A stretch of 64,000 bases of DNA, taken from Anaerolineaceae bacterium. Lineage in GTDB: Bacteria > Chloroflexota > Anaerolineae > Aggregatilineales > Phototrophicaceae. Below, in pieces: positions 26,425-36,169 of the stretch. The stretch spans positions 620,001-684,000 of the forward strand of contig JACKCF010000001.1 of the NCBI GenBank assembly GCA_020634165.1, in the 5' to 3' direction. The position numbers and the translations under genes are program-made. The notes beneath the pieces are model-generated. The model saw only the letters and a list, made by a program, of their open reading frames with translations, had not been told where the DNA came from and did no database searches. Positions within the stretch are counted from its first letter, which is position 1, and the number at the start of each line of letters is the position of its first letter.

Positions 26425-27369
26425 CTACTGCAAACTATCGCGTAGGGCTTCCACCTGTTGTTTCTGAGCATCCGTCAGGTTGGTCGGCACAGTGATATTG
26501 ACCCGCGCATACAGGTCGCCAAACTGGCCTTTGTGCTTCAGCTTGGGCATACCCTTGCCGGAAAGCCGGAATTTCTGCCCGCCCTGCGTCCCCGGTGGGA
26601 TCGTCAGCTTGCCCACACCTGTGAAGGTCTGCACATCGGCCTTGCCGCCGAGCATGGCCGTAAACACATCAATCGCCACATCGGTAATCAGGTCGTCACC
26701 ATCGCGCTCGTAGCGCTTATCCGGCGTGACTTCCACCACCAGATACAGATCACCAGATTGGCCGCCATAAGGGCTGGGCTGGCCCTCACCACTCAGACGG
26801 ACCTTGCTGCCAGTCTTGGCCCCTGCCGGAATCTTGGTTGTCAGGCGGCGGCCATCAATCGTGAGCACGATATCTTTGCCGTGATAGGCTTCATCCAGCG
26901 TGATCTTGATAGGATGCTCAACATCCTGGCCCTTGGTCTGCGGCTGATTGTCGTACTGCACTTCCTGGCCAAAGCCGCCGCCAAAGGGATTAAAGCCACT
27001 GAATCCGCCAAAGCCAGATGATGTGCGAGTGTCGCTACCGCTGCTGCGTCCCTGCCGCCCCCCGAACATGTTATTCAGGATGTCCTGAAGGTCCTCCGGG
27101 TTGACATTGCGATAGGTCGCGCCGCCTGTGCCACCACCACCTGCGAAGCTTTCCCAGTTGTTGCCAAACTGGTCATACTGCTGGCGCTTGCTTTTGTCAC
27201 TCAGCACTTCGTAGGCTTCATTCAATTCTTTAAAGCGATCCTCCGCACTCGGATCATCCGGATTTGCATCAGGATGATACTGCTTGGCTTTTTTGCGGAA
27301 TGCGCGCTTGATTTCACTCTGGTCTGCGTTTTTGTTCACACCCAGAATGTCATAGTAGTCTTTTGCCAT
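26425..27369 (-). CDS. cbpA: DnaJ/CbpA-type J-domain chaperone (no zinc finger)
   Basis: 314 residues. The J domain (1-70) has the HPD motif in [10 protein letters not shown] Gly/Phe-rich linker spans about 75-150 ([17 protein letters not shown]), then two beta-sandwich client-binding domains (about 160-310) without a CxxCxGxG zinc finger, so it is the type II CbpA form. It stimulates DnaK ATPase and delivers clients. The ATG overlaps the start of the open frame of the divergent AraC gene only in its spurious extension. No dnaK is in the window. Confidence 0.93.
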   Translation of the reverse strand: MAKDYYDILGVNKNADQSEIKRAFRKKAKQYHPDANPDDPSAEDRFKELNEAYEVLSDKSKRQQYDQFGNNWESFAGGGGTGGATYRNVNPEDLQDILNNMFGGRQGRSSGSDTRTSSGFGGFSGFNPFGGGFGQEVQYDNQPQTKGQDVEHPIKITLDEAYHGKDIVLTIDGRRLTTKIPAGAKTGSKVRLSGEGQPSPYGGQSGDLYLVVEVTPDKRYERDGDDLITDVAIDVFTAMLGGKADVQTFTGVGKLTIPPGTQGGQKFRLSGKGMPKLKHKGQFGDLYARVNITVPTNLTDAQKQQVEALRDSLQ

Positions 27370-27542
27370 ATTTGCTTACTTGGTTTGTCTATTCAGATGG
27401 ACATTACACTCTTATTGTATGCTTCCTGTGGGGATGGGGTCAACAAAACCGATATGCCTCTTATGGAATTCTATTGCGCTTTTTACACGCAGGAGGATTT
27501 CCCTGGCCCATAGACGCACTCAGAACGTATGTGCGAATTTTG

Positions 27543-27551
27543 TGCTATAAT
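27543..27551 (+). promoter_or_regulatory. Extended -10 promoter of the AraC gene
   Basis: TGC TATAAT (TGn at 27543-27545, TATAAT at 27546-27551); no good -35 box is needed with the extended motif. The ATG is 31 bases on. Confidence 0.65.
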
Positions 27552-27581
27552 GTCATCGTTCCCTGTCGGAGGCAGCCCCAT

Positions 27582-28355
27582 ATGGCGATGATGATTGAGC
27601 CAGACCTTGACTTTAATTCGCAGTTGCAACTTTTAGATGACATCAGCCTGCCATGTGATGAGCGCTACTCGGATTCCCCGTATGTTGAGCGCGTATGGCG
27701 CAGCTACAGCGGGGGTGGTGGGGCGTTTGTTTCGATGGCGGAAAGTCACTGGGAAATTGTCATCGGCAAATACCAGAACACGACCACACTCACTGTACGC
27801 GGTCCTGAAACGCAGGCGACACCCGCTTTTGGCCCACCCAATATGGAATTCCTGGGGATCGTATTTAAGCATGGCGCATTTATGCCCAAATTCCCGGCCA
27901 GCATGTTGATGGATCGCCAGGATGTGAACCTGCCATCTGCCAGTAGTAAAACATTCTGGCTGGATAGCTCCGCCTGGGAATATCCTACGTTTGAAAATGT
28001 CGATACTTTTGTTGATAGGCTGATGCGCAAGGAGTTGCTTGTCTTCGATCCGCTTATCAACATGGTCCTTCAGGAGCAGCCAGTCGATATGTCTCAGCGG
28101 ACGCTCCAGCGCCGCTTTTTGCGGGCCACTGGCCTGACGTACAACACCATGTTCCAGATTCAGCGGGCACGCTACGCGACGACCTTACTCAAGCATGGCT
28201 TGTCCATTCTGGATACAGTGTCTCAGGTTGGTTATGCCGATCAGCCGCATCTGACCCGTATGCTCAAGCGATACATGGGCCAGACCCCCGCCCAGATCGT
28301 CAGCCGTACCCTGGAAAAGCCGATGTCGCTTTTATTCAAGACGGCGCCCTTCTAA
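27582..28355 (+). CDS. AraC-family transcriptional regulator
   Basis: 257 residues from ATG 27582, with GGAGG about 9 bases upstream; an open frame continues back to 27363 but crosses the promoter. The C-terminal AraC domain reads SQRTLQRRFLRATGLTYNTM and SILDTVSQVGYADQPHLTRM, then LKRYMGQTPAQIV. The N-terminal half (about 1-150) is a beta-rich sensing domain with no clear family match. The RibD-like reductase gene starts 43 bases after the stop on the same strand and is a likely co-transcribed target. Confidence 0.88.
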   Translation: MAMMIEPDLDFNSQLQLLDDISLPCDERYSDSPYVERVWRSYSGGGGAFVSMAESHWEIVIGKYQNTTTLTVRGPETQATPAFGPPNMEFLGIVFKHGAFMPKFPASMLMDRQDVNLPSASSKTFWLDSSAWEYPTFENVDTFVDRLMRKELLVFDPLINMVLQEQPVDMSQRTLQRRFLRATGLTYNTMFQIQRARYATTLLKHGLSILDTVSQVGYADQPHLTRMLKRYMGQTPAQIVSRTLEKPMSLLFKTAPF

Positions 28356-28398
28356 CGGTCTATGCTAAGACCATAGATCAACAGAAGGAGATACTCAC

Positions 28399-28980
28399 AT
28401 GAGAAAGATCAACGCTGCCCTGTTCATCACGCTGGATGGTGTATACGAAGCCCCTGGTCCGGGCGATACAACCCTGCTGGAAAAACGCGGTTGGTCCATG
28501 CCGTATACGAGCGACGAAGTCGGGGAAGTGATCGGCGGCAATATGATGACGAGTGACGCCATGCTGCTGGGCCGCATCACCTATGAAGGCTTTGCTTCTT
28601 TCTGGCCGAATGTCCCCGATGACGATCCTTTTGGCCAGATCATGAACAATCGCACCAAATATGTCGTATCGACCACCATGAATAACGCCACCTGGAAGAA
28701 CTCGCACCTCATCCAGGGGGATGTCGCCGCCGAATTGGCGAAGATCAAAGCGTTGTCAGGCATGGACATCAGTATCGTGGGCAGTGGTGTCCTCACCCGT
28801 ACATTGATCGAGATGAATCTCGTCGACGAGCTGCAACTGATGCTGTGTCCGGTTGTGCTCGGTCAGGGCAAAAAGCTCTTTGATGATACTGACTACACCA
28901 AAAAGATGGATGTGCTCGAAGTGCGCACCTTCGATTCCGGCATGATTTACCTGCGCCTCAAACCTAAAGCCCAGGACTAG
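28399..28980 (+). CDS. Dihydrofolate-reductase-like (RibD C-terminal) protein
   Basis: 193 residues. The start MRKINAALFITLDGVYEAPG and the central strand-turn DISIVGSGVLTRTLIEMNLVDELQL are characteristic of the RibD_C/YyaP group, which bind NADPH in a DHFR-like fold. True substrate unknown; DHFR or riboflavin activity is not implied. AAGGAG precedes the ATG. It probably forms an operon with the AraC gene and is closed by the terminator at 29004-29033. A distant paralogue lies at 53190. Confidence 0.9.
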   Translation: MRKINAALFITLDGVYEAPGPGDTTLLEKRGWSMPYTSDEVGEVIGGNMMTSDAMLLGRITYEGFASFWPNVPDDDPFGQIMNNRTKYVVSTTMNNATWKNSHLIQGDVAAELAKIKALSGMDISIVGSGVLTRTLIEMNLVDELQLMLCPVVLGQGKKLFDDTDYTKKMDVLEVRTFDSGMIYLRLKPKAQD

Positions 28981-29003
28981 GCAGCTTATTTTGTAACAAC
29001 GAT

Positions 29004-29033
29004 GGGATCAGGATAATGGCTGGTCCCGTTTTT
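29004..29033 (+). terminator. Intrinsic terminator of the 28399 gene
   Basis: GGGATCA (29004-29010) pairs with TGGTCCC (29021-29027; one G-T), then GTTTTTG. Confidence 0.7.
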
Positions 29034-29164
29034 GATTGCCTGTTTGGGGCGATGCCAAATGGGGAGTCATCATTTTTGGCAATTTTGTATCAGGAAACGG
29101 ACGAGCTTCAAGCGTATCATGAGCGTGTTCGCAAAACGCCTTCTGATTAGAAAGTGCTCCTGTC

Positions 29165-29761
29165 ATGTCTCGCATTCGTATGGCGACCCCCGCCGACGCC
29201 CCACAAATACAGGCCATTTACGAGCCGATTGTCCGCGAAACGATCATCTCATTCGAGCTTGAGCCACCGACAATTGAGGACATGGTCAACCGCATCACGG
29301 CCACAACATCCAGGTATCCCTGGCTGGTCTGTGAGCAGGATGACAAAATTCTTGGGTACGTCTATGCTGGGGCGCATCGTTCACGCGCGGCTTACCAGTG
29401 GAGCGTCGATGTCAGCGTCTACGTCCATACGGAAGCCCGTCGTCGCGGGATAGGGCGTGCGCTGTATACCTCGCTGTTCGGGCTGTTGGTGGTGCAGGGC
29501 TTTTACAATGCCTACGCCGGCATCGCTCTGCCAAACCCCGGCAGCATCCGTATTCACGAAGCAATGGGCATGGTGCCCGTTGGCATCTACAAGCAGGTGG
29601 GTTACAAATTTAATGCTTGGCACGATGTCGGCTGGTGGCAGGTTGCCTTGCAGTCCCATACCGATACGCAGCCCTCACCCCCGCTGCCTGTGACAGATAT
29701 CCTCAATACCCTTGCCTGGGATGAGGCTGTTGCCACAGGGCTAAGTCTAGTCAAAATCTAG
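29165..29761 (+). CDS. GNAT N-acetyltransferase, phosphinothricin-acetyltransferase-like
   Basis: 198 residues. It opens with IRMATPADAPQIQAIYEPIV and keeps the acetyl-CoA loop VHTEARRRGIGRALYTSLF (RRGIGRA) plus the PAT-type C-terminus (GYKFNAWHDVGWWQ). This subgroup acetylates phosphinothricin, methionine sulfoximine or related small amino groups, so an N-acetylating detoxification role is likely. A 40-residue extra tail follows. It ends 70 bases before the repeat at 29831. Confidence 0.88.
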   Translation: MSRIRMATPADAPQIQAIYEPIVRETIISFELEPPTIEDMVNRITATTSRYPWLVCEQDDKILGYVYAGAHRSRAAYQWSVDVSVYVHTEARRRGIGRALYTSLFGLLVVQGFYNAYAGIALPNPGSIRIHEAMGMVPVGIYKQVGYKFNAWHDVGWWQVALQSHTDTQPSPPLPVTDILNTLAWDEAVATGLSLVKI

Positions 29762-29830
29762 CCGAAAACAGCACATGACGTTCATCGTCGATTTTGAAGG
29801 CTGCTTAGCTAGCATACAGACAGTCGATGA

Positions 29831-29872
29831 AAGTCCCCTCACCTCACGGGGAGGGGATTTAGGGGTGGGGTC
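29831..29872. repeat. G-rich dispersed repeat, copy 1
   Basis: Intergenic segment starting AAGTCCCCTCACCTCACGGG and ending in GAGGGGATTTAGGGGTGGGG. A near-identical copy lies at 39947-39988 in the same orientation, 10.1 kb away. Confidence 0.8.
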
Positions 29873-29876
29873 TGTT

Positions 29877-30938
29877 TTATGCTAACGCACTATCCAGCAG
29901 ATATCGCGCGATCAAATCGGCGCTGTGCAGCAGGGCATCCTGATGGGTGCGCTCATAGCCATGTGATGAGGCCACGCCCGGGCCGATCAGGCCGACTTTC
30001 GCATCGCCACCCGCGCGCCAGAACGCCGTGCCATCCGATGAGTAGTACACATAAATATCGACCTTATACGGGATGCTGTTGGTGTCCGCCAATCGGCGTA
30101 GCTTGTTGTTCATGTCGAAATGATACGGGCCGCCCGCATCCTTCACACAGATTGACACGCTGAATTCATCGCTGGCCTGACCATCGCCAATGGCGGCCAT
30201 ATCGATGGCGACCAGTTCATTCAGCGGAGCAGGCCAGCCAGCCGCGCCACCATGCCCGACCTCTTCATAATTTGCGATCAGAATATAGGTGTCATAAGCG
30301 GGACGCTTGCCTTCGGCTTGCATGGCTTTTAGCGCGCCCCAGATGCAGGCGACGCTGGCCTTGTCATCCAAAAAGCGCGACCGAATGAAGCCCGTATCAA
30401 TCACTTCCACGCGCGGGTCTAGGAAGACAAAGTCCCCCACGCCGATGCCAAGTGCTTCCGTCTCTTTGCGGTTGTTGGTTTTGGCATCCAACCGAATTTC
30501 CATAGAGTCGCCGTCGCGGTTGGCCTTGTGCGCATCCCGATTGACATGTGTACTGGGGTTGGCCAGCAGGACCGTGCCCCGGTAGCGCTTATCATCATGC
30601 GTCCGAACTGTGCAATTCTCGAATTCCGCGCCGGACCAGTTGATACCACCCAGGTTGGTCAGCTTGAGGTTGCCATTGCTCTTGATTTCCTTGACCATGA
30701 AGCCCAGCGTATCGAGGTGCGCTGTCAGGCCAACGGCTGCTTCGCTGGATTCTCCTGGCCAGTACAGCATCAGCGCGCCTTTGCCGGTAATGGTCTGCTT
30801 CAGGTCAGGAATGCCCAGGCTGGCGAAAGCGTTCTGGCAGTAAGCAATGGCTTCGCGATGGTAGCCGGTTGGGCTGGGTGTCTCCAGCAGTCCGACCAGC
30901 ATATCGGTCATGGCGGCAACATCATATTCAGGCGGCAT
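29877..30938 (-). CDS. M42-family metallopeptidase (aminopeptidase)
   Basis: 353 residues. The dinuclear metal site is complete: His in LTAHLDTLG, Asp in SRFLDDKAS, Glu-Glu in NYEEVGHGG, Asp in VAIDMA and His in ERTHQDAL. This is the M42 (PepA/FrvX) fold that forms dodecameric tetrahedral aminopeptidases in the cytoplasm. It could equally be of the osmoprotectant-linked M42 subgroup, but none of the companion genes is adjacent. The stop abuts the repeat at 29831. Confidence 0.92.
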   Translation of the reverse strand: MPPEYDVAAMTDMLVGLLETPSPTGYHREAIAYCQNAFASLGIPDLKQTITGKGALMLYWPGESSEAAVGLTAHLDTLGFMVKEIKSNGNLKLTNLGGINWSGAEFENCTVRTHDDKRYRGTVLLANPSTHVNRDAHKANRDGDSMEIRLDAKTNNRKETEALGIGVGDFVFLDPRVEVIDTGFIRSRFLDDKASVACIWGALKAMQAEGKRPAYDTYILIANYEEVGHGGAAGWPAPLNELVAIDMAAIGDGQASDEFSVSICVKDAGGPYHFDMNNKLRRLADTNSIPYKVDIYVYYSSDGTAFWRAGGDAKVGLIGPGVASSHGYERTHQDALLHSADLIARYLLDSALA

Positions 30939-31020
30939 AGGTCATCCTTTTTTGTGGCATCAGCAATCGCACGATTATATCAGTTTGTAAGCGAGGACCA
31001 TGTCTGTGGATATATGGTCT

Positions 31021-32274
31021 CTACGGGAACCACACCCGTATACGACCATCAGCCATGCCTGCAGCCAGCGCCAACGGGCGACCATTGGCACTCAGCGCAC
31101 TCAAATTGGTGCTGAGTTGGCCCTCCAGTGGCAGCGACCACATCACCTGCGGCCCATTTTCCGTTAGCTGAATCCCATCCAACTGCGTCCGATCCTGCGT
31201 CGGCAGCACGATCTCCGGCCTGCCATCCCCATTGAAATCACCCGCGACAGCCATATCCAGGTTGCGGCTGCCAATCACATGCGAAGTATGTCCGCCGATC
31301 TCGGCAATCACTTCCAGGCTGCTGCCTGTATAGCGATGGAAGCGCACGATGCCGCCGATATGCGGTGTCAGCACATCTACCAGCAGCATTTCGCCATCCA
31401 CACCGAACGATCCCCAGGCCAGTTGATGCTGCCAGCGGTTTGGCCGCCCAATGATTGTTCCGTCTATTTCGCGGGTGAGGGTGCCGCCATCGAACAGGTA
31501 AACACGGTTGCGCGCACCATCACTGCCGTTGCTGACCGTCGTGATCAAATCCTGTACGCCATCGCCATCGACATCAGCCCACATTGGCGACAGCCCTTCG
31601 TAGATATTGTCGTCGAGCAAATCCACACGGCTGATGATCTGTAAACGGTCCTCAACCACCTCAACTACAACCAGCGCCGTGCCTTCTACATCGTCGCCCA
31701 TGATGCCATGCACATAGCGCTGATTGGTCCCTGCGGCATAAACAGCGATCTGCCCTATGTCGTTGATGACCAGCCGTGCATCTGGCTGAATGCCAAGCGC
31801 CAATTGGTCGAGAACCGTGTCGCGGCGACTTAGGACGAGGTCGCCATTCTGATTGACATAGGCAATCTGGTCATCGCCAAGCACGATGGGATGCGTGAAG
31901 GCGGCGGCATCCGCAGGGTTGGCCAGCAGCGCGAAGCTGGTATCGGTCGTCATCGGCGCGGTGGAGGGTATGCGCCGGCTCTGTTCGACCACATCGCTCA
32001 GGCGCCAGTGACTGCCATCTTCCAGTATCACATGCACCAGCAGTGGATCTTCCGGCGTCAGCAGCAGCCAGATTGGCATTCCTGGCAGGCGATAATCTAT
32101 GCTGCGCACATCGGGGAATGTGCCCATACCTTCGACGAAGCGGTTGCCTGTTGGCTGATGATAGGTCAGGGCGGTGTAGACTGTCTGTCGATGCACGATA
32201 TTTCCTTCCTCGTTCTGGGCTTGGGTCGGTGGGATGATGAGTGTCAGGATGAGCAAGATCATAACAAGTAGCAT
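31021..32274 (-). CDS. Secreted FG-GAP/VCBS-repeat protein
   Basis: 417 residues. Residues 1-20 form a signal peptide (MLLVMILLILTLIIPPTQAQ), with cleavage after AQA or so. The two clearest calcium-binding-type repeats are ADVDGDGVQDLITTV and GDFNGDGRPEIVLPT, typical of seven-bladed propeller proteins. Probably exported and interacting with surfaces or ligands; no catalytic residue seen. It is the upstream gene of the M42 peptidase at an 82-base gap. Confidence 0.82.
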   Translation of the reverse strand: MLLVMILLILTLIIPPTQAQNEEGNIVHRQTVYTALTYHQPTGNRFVEGMGTFPDVRSIDYRLPGMPIWLLLTPEDPLLVHVILEDGSHWRLSDVVEQSRRIPSTAPMTTDTSFALLANPADAAAFTHPIVLGDDQIAYVNQNGDLVLSRRDTVLDQLALGIQPDARLVINDIGQIAVYAAGTNQRYVHGIMGDDVEGTALVVVEVVEDRLQIISRVDLLDDNIYEGLSPMWADVDGDGVQDLITTVSNGSDGARNRVYLFDGGTLTREIDGTIIGRPNRWQHQLAWGSFGVDGEMLLVDVLTPHIGGIVRFHRYTGSSLEVIAEIGGHTSHVIGSRNLDMAVAGDFNGDGRPEIVLPTQDRTQLDGIQLTENGPQVMWSLPLEGQLSTNLSALSANGRPLALAAGMADGRIRVWFP

Positions 32275-32524
32275 CGCGAAACCCTCAGTAGGAATTCATA
32301 TGGTTATTGCAAATAACAATGTTGATTGTGCGCCTTGTTCCTAAACGATTGATTACCAAACGCCAATGCGGATTTGCCTATCTCATATCATTGCATGTTT
32401 TATGAACGCCTTCTACACAAATTATGAACATGTGCATCTTATATTGGCCGCATGTTGTTGACGCATACGGTTTTTAGGTGCTCAACTTCTATCTAAAGTC
32501 GCTGGCAAATAAGGAGACAATATT

Positions 32525-33439
32525 GTGGCACACGAAAACGATCACCAGATGGATAATGACGATATTCCGGTAGGACGGGTACTCTCGCGCCGAGAAGCCC
32601 TGAAGTTGTTTGGTGGGGCAGGACTGGCAATCTTTGCATCAGGCGCACTCTCGAAAGTGGTTCTGGCCCAGGATGCGACCGCAACCGCAACCGATGTCTT
32701 AGTTACAGATTGTGTCGTCCGGCCAGAAATGACAGAAGGACCGTATTTCGTGGATGCGCTCCTGAACCGTATGGATATTCGCCCTGATCCGGTTCTTGAT
32801 ATTGTGAAGGAAGGTGTGCCCCTCAAGCTCAAGTTGCAGGTCTACGATGTCACCGATGCCACCTGTAACCCGCTGGAAGGTGTCCAGGTCGATATTTGGC
32901 AGTGTGACGCTGTCGGGACCTATTCAGGCGTAGAAGATGCAGGCTTTGAGACACTTGACGAGAGTTGGTTGCGCGGCTATCAGGTAACGGATGAATTTGG
33001 CGTCGTGGAATTCCTGACCATTTATCCAGGCTGGTATTCGGGTCGTACAGTGCATGTCCATGTCAAAATACGCACCGACCCGGAATCTGAAGATGGCTAT
33101 GAATTTACATCACAGTTCTACTTCAATGACGATCTGAGTGACATGATCCACGCCATGCAGCCTTATTCAGAAAAGGCCGGAGCGCGTGATACCTACAACG
33201 ATACCGACATGCACTATAACGGCGAAACCGGCGATCAAATGCTGCTGACGCTTGAAGAATGGACGGAAGAAGAAACCGGCGAATCTGGCTATTCGGCAGT
33301 ATTTAGCATCGGCCTGGACCTGAGCGACGAAGAAGTCGGTGCCTCGGATAGTGAGGACATGGGTGCCGCCGGTGGAGGCACTCCGCCGCAAGGTGGCCCT
33401 GGTGGCCCACCCGCCCAGTCAACCGAAACATCTGACTAG
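32525..33439 (+). CDS. Tat-exported intradiol-dioxygenase-like protein
   Basis: 304 residues. It starts with GTG 32525 (AAGGAGAC 7 bases upstream). The twin-arginine motif SRREALKLFGG (R22, R23) precedes a hydrophobic segment. The core resembles the protocatechuate/catechol dioxygenase family: WQCDAVGTYSG (Y133), YPGWYSGRTVHVHVKI (Y171, H177, H179), i.e. the four non-haem Fe(III) ligands appear to be present. The acidic Gly/Pro-rich tail is unusual. Secreted members act on aromatics or polymers, but the true substrate here is unknown. A terminator follows. Confidence 0.87.
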   Translation: MAHENDHQMDNDDIPVGRVLSRREALKLFGGAGLAIFASGALSKVVLAQDATATATDVLVTDCVVRPEMTEGPYFVDALLNRMDIRPDPVLDIVKEGVPLKLKLQVYDVTDATCNPLEGVQVDIWQCDAVGTYSGVEDAGFETLDESWLRGYQVTDEFGVVEFLTIYPGWYSGRTVHVHVKIRTDPESEDGYEFTSQFYFNDDLSDMIHAMQPYSEKAGARDTYNDTDMHYNGETGDQMLLTLEEWTEEETGESGYSAVFSIGLDLSDEEVGASDSEDMGAAGGGTPPQGGPGGPPAQSTETSD

Positions 33440-33454
33440 AAAAACGACACAAAC

Positions 33455-33486
33455 AAAAAGGGCATACCGATTGGTATGCCCTTTTT
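33455..33486. terminator. Bidirectional intrinsic terminator
   Basis: AAAAAGGGCATACC (33455-33468) pairs with GGTATGCCCTTTTT (33473-33486). It serves the dioxygenase-like gene (+) and the SPFH gene (-). Confidence 0.95.
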
Positions 33487-33502
33487 ACTCATAGTATCAG
33501 GC

Positions 33503-34579
33503 TTAGTTGCTGCCGCCTTCAGTTGTGGTCTCTGTCTCTGGCGTAATCGTTTCAGGAACATCCGGTGCCACGAAGTCTGAACCCAGATTGGTGAAGTCGT
33601 CCATATTGAACAGGAACGGCGAGTTCGCTGGGACCAGTGCGACGTTGATATTGTCGCTCAGGCTGGTGACATACGTGTACTGGATCAGGTTCGGGTTGGC
33701 TGCGATCTGCTCGCTGATGAGGCGCAGGGCTTCCGCTTCTGCTTGGGCACGGACCAGTGTCGCTTGCGCTTCACCACGTGCGCGCTCGATTTCAGCATCT
33801 GCCAGACCTGTTGCTTCCGCACGGCGCCGTTCAGCTTCTGTACGGGCACGTTCTAGCTGCTGCTGCTCGACCTGCTTGGCTTCGATAGCTGCCTTAAATT
33901 CATCAGAGAAGTTGATGTTATTAATCAGCGAGTCCGTGATCGTAATGCCGTCTTCCGCCAAAATCTCGGTCAGGCGCTGCTCAATCTCGGCATCCATTGA
34001 CTCTCGACCTGTACCGTAGATGGCTTCCGCCTCATAGCCGGATACCACATCGCGCACAGTGGAACGGATTGTCGGACGGATGAGGCCGATTAGATAACCG
34101 CCTTCTTCGTTGCTCCAGTCTTTGTGGATGGTATTCAGACCCTCACCATCCTGCAAACGGAAGATGACCGTCATATCAATCGTGACCTCCTGCCCATCGA
34201 CAGAGCGGGCAGAAATGGGATCAGCAGTTGAGGCCCCTTCCTGAGGATTGGCACTCATGGTGTAGCTCTGACGGTTGATGGGGTAGATCGTCACCACCTG
34301 CACACCTGGGATCACAATGCTGATACCGGATTGACGTGGCTGCTCAAGCTGGCCGGATATGGTATTGAACACGACTGCGCGCTCAGTTGGGCCAACGACC
34401 AGCAAACCCTGGCTGATGATCAGCATGATGAGGCCAACGACAATACCCAGTGCCGCCGTCATGACGCCGCCGCGCACAGGCCGGTTCTGGGATGCTGATG
34501 CCACCACCATCGCGACACCAGCGAAGCCGAGTAAAAAGCCGCCTAGCGCCAAAATCTGAAAAATAGAACTAATATCCAT
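33503..34579 (-). CDS. SPFH/Band 7 (prohibitin-like) membrane protein
   Basis: 358 residues. Two N-terminal transmembrane helices (about 8-30 and 42-65) precede the band 7 domain (about 65-230), e.g. GLLVVGPTERAVVFNTISGQ. A coiled-coil follows (KQVEQQQLERARTEAERRRAEA and further AEAEALR), then a short acidic tail. Such proteins form large ring or cage assemblies in the membrane and help manage proteases and lipid domains. No nfeD or ftsH gene is adjacent. Confidence 0.93.
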   Translation of the reverse strand: MDISSIFQILALGGFLLGFAGVAMVVASASQNRPVRGGVMTAALGIVVGLIMLIISQGLLVVGPTERAVVFNTISGQLEQPRQSGISIVIPGVQVVTIYPINRQSYTMSANPQEGASTADPISARSVDGQEVTIDMTVIFRLQDGEGLNTIHKDWSNEEGGYLIGLIRPTIRSTVRDVVSGYEAEAIYGTGRESMDAEIEQRLTEILAEDGITITDSLINNINFSDEFKAAIEAKQVEQQQLERARTEAERRRAEATGLADAEIERARGEAQATLVRAQAEAEALRLISEQIAANPNLIQYTYVTSLSDNINVALVPANSPFLFNMDDFTNLGSDFVAPDVPETITPETETTTEGGSN

Positions 34580-34893
34580 TGCACGCTCCTTTTAAGCGAT
34601 AGTTTCACGTTCAATCGGCTCAACAGCAGGTTGCGATAAGTCTTTGCGCGTTGCGTTGATCCGTTGCAGACAACGTTCCGTAGGGTAAACGTTCCCAGTA
34701 TATCATGAGCGACAGCCCCTAGGCAGAGTAATCGGCCGGATTACATGCAGCCTTAATCTTCCTCAATCCTGCAAGGCTTTCGAGGCCATTTTTGGGTGAC
34801 AGCGAGCCATCCTGCGGGTATGCTGGAACAAAGAGCCCTGTTCCGGCGTCGTTCTTGTGTAATAGCTCACATGACGAAAGGTCGTTTAGCGAC
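34580..34893. other. 314-base intergenic region with a minus-strand promoter
   Basis: Apart from the promoter at 34697-34705 and the direct repeat AACGTTCC (34672-34679 and 34688-34695) just downstream of it, I see no gene here. Confidence 0.6.
34697..34705 (-). promoter_or_regulatory. Extended -10 promoter for the SPFH gene
   Basis: On the minus strand TGA TATACT (TGn extended -10). The direct repeat AACGTTCC x2 lies right after it, where a regulator could bind. Confidence 0.5.
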
Positions 34894-36009
34894 ATGATTA
34901 CCCATTTGTTTCGTATCATCTCTCTGGTGTTGGTTCTGGCGATGAGCATTACCGTGTTCGCGCAGGATAACTCCACCAGCAGCGAAGGCGCACTCCTGCG
35001 TCAGTACAACACCGTCGATTCTGTTGAACTCGTTCAGACTGAAACGGCTACCCAATTAATAATACGCAGCACATTATCTGACGGTTGCGATTTTCCAGTC
35101 GTAATCGATAGTGAACGTCAGGGCAATATGTGGTTTGTGGACATCTACCGCGATGTGCCCCTGGCGACAATTTGCCCGGCAGTGCTCAAAACCGATGAGC
35201 AGGCGATTGACGCCAATATCCTCTATGAACATATCGCCCAGGCGGATGGTACCAGCGGCGTAATTGACCTGATCGTGGTTAACGAGCGCGTCTTCCACAT
35301 CGAGCGTGCCCAGATTGAAGGCACAGGCGAGAATGTTCAGCCGCCCATGCTGCTATCCCCCTGGTATGTCAGCCCGATCAGTGTGATTCGTCTGGAAACA
35401 GTCCTGGCTGATGGTGACATGAGCCTGCAAATTCCCTGGGCGCCATTAAGCGGCTGCGAAGGTCCATTGGTATCGCGCATTCGCCCCGTCGCCCATGCCG
35501 AAACACCGCAATATGATGTGTTCATGTACCAGGCGACGGATCGCGATCCTGCATCGGACGCATGCCCACCGCCGCCGATGCTCTTCACGTCTGTGGAAGA
35601 GACTATTCCAGTCGCGCACGATCCGATGCGCGATGCGACCTTCTCCTGGGAGACAACGACATTGCACTATCGCCAGCAATTCGTCGATGGGTTCCCATTC
35701 GATGCTACCTGGCTGCGCAACCCGATTACTGTCCAGCCGGATGGCATTACGGCCACTGTCGCCGAATCCTTCCCGCCGCAGGTCTTCGTAACAGTCAACT
35801 GGCAGCATGGTGGCCCGTGTCCGGCGCGTTATTACGAGGTGCTTGATCAGCGCAATGGTAATGATGTGACAATTACCATCACCGAGGTGCTGGCTGAAGG
35901 AACAATCTGCGGTCGTGCGCTGCTGCCAATTTCGGTGAATATCGCGCTTGGCGCCTTTGAAAATGGCATTGGCTCGATTACGGTCAACGGTGTCGAAGCT
36001 AGTCAGTAG
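34894..36009 (+). CDS. Secreted protein with three tandem two-Cys repeats
   Basis: 371 residues from ATG 34894, which begins a signal peptide (MITHLFRIISLVLVLAMSITVFAQ). The mature part is three divergent repeats of about 100-110 residues, each with a Gly-Cys or Pro-Cys near the start and a Cys-Pro-type site later: GCDFPVV with TICPAV, GCEGPLV with ACPPPP, PCPARYY with TICGRALL. This suggests one disulfide per domain and a beta-sandwich fold. I do not recognise the family. The DUF4139 gene follows on the same strand. Confidence 0.75.
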   Translation: MITHLFRIISLVLVLAMSITVFAQDNSTSSEGALLRQYNTVDSVELVQTETATQLIIRSTLSDGCDFPVVIDSERQGNMWFVDIYRDVPLATICPAVLKTDEQAIDANILYEHIAQADGTSGVIDLIVVNERVFHIERAQIEGTGENVQPPMLLSPWYVSPISVIRLETVLADGDMSLQIPWAPLSGCEGPLVSRIRPVAHAETPQYDVFMYQATDRDPASDACPPPPMLFTSVEETIPVAHDPMRDATFSWETTTLHYRQQFVDGFPFDATWLRNPITVQPDGITATVAESFPPQVFVTVNWQHGGPCPARYYEVLDQRNGNDVTITITEVLAEGTICGRALLPISVNIALGAFENGIGSITVNGVEASQ

Positions 36010-36169
36010 TATCTCTAAATAGGCTGGCGTTTGCCTGGAACAAACAAGGCAGCGCCAGCGTCCTATAGATAAAGGCACAATTGACCCCTGTTGCGAGTAA
36101 GCTCGTATAGAGTGGGTTATGCGAATACATGACATTTTGAGAAGAACCATGCTTTAGGAGGCAAGTTCT

